Of a DNA stretch of 5,380 nucleotides, positions 5,148 through 5,380 are shown piece after piece. A model generated the notes under the pieces. That model saw nothing but the letters and a program-made list of their open reading frames with translations, was not told the origin of the DNA and ran no database searches. This DNA comes from Bacteroidales bacterium (lineage in GTDB: Bacteria; Bacteroidota; Bacteroidia; Bacteroidales; UBA932), in the NCBI GenBank assembly GCA_017509375.1, contig JAFWPT010000095.1, positions 1-5,380 of the forward strand, written 5' to 3'. Both the position numbers and the translations under genes were made by a program. Every line of letters begins with the position of its first letter. Position 1 is the first letter of the stretch.

Positions 5148-5234
5148 CGGTGAGTGAGGGATTCGAACCCCCGGTACGGTCACCCGCACACCTGTTTTCG
5201 AGGCAGGCTCCTTCAACCACTCGGACAACTCACC
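5148..5234 (-). tRNA. tRNA-Ser (anticodon CGA)
   Basis: An 87-nt class II tRNA that reads UCG. The acceptor stem is GGTGAGT/ACTCACC with discriminator G. The anticodon arm is CCTGC-CTCGAAA-ACAGG, with a C-A mismatch at its last pair. The long variable arm (GTGCGG-GTGA-CCGTAC) is typical of tRNA-Ser. The T arm has GGTTCGAATCC. CCA is not encoded; the base after the discriminator begins CAAA. A terminator follows on the same strand, and tRNA-Pro lies upstream. Confidence 0.95.
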
Positions 5235-5244
5235 TGTTAAATTC

Positions 5245-5279
5245 AAAAAAGCATGTCGGCGAAAGGGGCCGCCATGCTT
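5245..5279 (-). terminator. Terminator-like hairpin between the two tRNA genes
   Basis: On the minus strand CATGC/GCATG closes an interrupted stem with CGGC/GCCG inside (5273-5277, 5268-5271, 5257-5260, 5251-5255), followed by a T run (5250-5245). It starts 7 nt after the tRNA-Pro 3' end and ends 10 nt before tRNA-Ser, so it may end the tRNA-Pro transcript, or be only partly effective and allow read-through. Confidence 0.6.
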
Positions 5280-5285
5280 GCTGGG

Positions 5286-5358
5286 TCTGGATGACTGGAC
5301 TTGAACCAGCGACCTCCTGGTCCCTAACCAGGTGCGCTACCAACTGCGCCACATCCAG
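5286..5358 (-). tRNA. tRNA-Pro (anticodon AGG)
   Basis: A 73-nt class I tRNA. The acceptor stem is CTGGATG/CATCCAG with C1-G72 and discriminator A73, both proline identity marks. The D arm is GCGC...GCGC. The anticodon arm is CCTGG-TTAGGGA-CCAGG, giving anticodon AGG with G37, and the T arm is GCTGG-TTCAAGT-CCAGT. CCA is not encoded. All stems pair, so it looks functional. The anticodon reads CCU; adenosine at position 34 is unusual for a bacterial proline tRNA. Confidence 0.92.
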
Positions 5359-5368
5359 AAGTGGACCG

Positions 5369-5376
5369 CAAATGTA
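5369..5376 (-). promoter_or_regulatory. -7 box of the tRNA-Pro promoter
   Basis: On the minus strand TACATTTG matches the Bacteroides -7 consensus TAnnTTTG exactly and lies 10 nt upstream of the mature tRNA-Pro 5' end. The matching -33 box would fall outside the window. Confidence 0.65.
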
Positions 5377-5380
5377 GATA

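Larger units (their letters stand above)
5013..5148. repeat. 136-bp palindrome with cloverleaf potential, abutting tRNA-Ser
   Basis: The two halves are inverted, diverged copies of one unit, centred on AAGAGCTAGCTCTT (5078-5091). Matching blocks from outside in are GCAAAGCA/TGCTTTGC (5013-5020, 5141-5148), GAATGGCATC/GATGCCATTC (5023-5032, 5131-5140), two side hairpins with TAC loops (5035-5047 and 5118-5130), GGTGCTTTTTTG/CAAAAAAGCACC (5051-5062, 5106-5117), and AAAGGG/CCCTTT (5066-5071, 5097-5102). The right end coincides with the discriminator base of tRNA-Ser. Confidence 0.9.

Noticed and set aside
4770..5246. 158-codon open frame on the minus strand
   Set aside because: It runs through tRNA-Ser, the palindrome and repeat copy 2. 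The start of its translation is the familiar readout of a serine tRNA gene, and the rest is repeat sequence.
5090..5377. 95-codon open frame on the plus strand
   Set aside because: It is the reverse reading of both tRNA genes; segments such as SEGFEPPVRSPAHL are typical false proteins from tRNA.

Overview
The window reads as chromosomal DNA from a member of the Bacteroidetes, most likely the order Bacteroidales. The evidence is Bacteroides-type promoter boxes (TTTG and TAnnTTTG) next to genes, a DUF2693/WYL_2-like small protein seen mainly in that phylum, and the lack of strong Shine-Dalgarno sequences. The intergenic repeats recall Alistipes-like genomes, but that is an impression and not a demonstrated assignment.

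Left end (about 1-1400): an accessory or mobile-element-like block. A DUF2693-like gene and a serine site-specific recombinase lie on the minus strand in a two-gene unit with a 2-nt gap. An unrecognised 80-residue gene is transcribed divergently on the plus strand.

Centre (1399-4280): a tight minus-strand operon of four genes with 2-6 nt between them: an SPFH protein with a GYF_2-type domain, a four-helix membrane protein, an overlooked 56-residue protein (2322-2492), and a zinc-ribbon protein with a C-terminal membrane helix. A near-perfect Bacteroides promoter at 4248-4279 precedes a roughly 280-nt structured leader. An intrinsic terminator at 1332-1371 ends the operon and is embedded in the coding sequence of the convergent plus-strand gene. 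The SPFH, membrane and zinc-ribbon set resembles the Bacillus YdjGHI module, which tethers PspA to the membrane. No pspA is present here, so an envelope or membrane-stress role is an inference.

Right end (4290-5380): a plus-strand hairpin terminator is followed by a TM2-domain coding sequence with no good start codon, probably 5'-truncated. From 4562 to 5147 there is no gene. That stretch holds two copies of a roughly 103-nt repeat, a smaller repeat pair, a hairpin, and a 136-bp palindrome made of two inverted terminator-like units. The palindrome ends exactly at the 3' base of tRNA-Ser(CGA). tRNA-Pro, with the unusual anticodon AGG, lies just upstream of tRNA-Ser. Both tRNAs are on the minus strand, separated by a further terminator-like hairpin, and the -7 box of the tRNA-Pro promoter is visible at the window edge.
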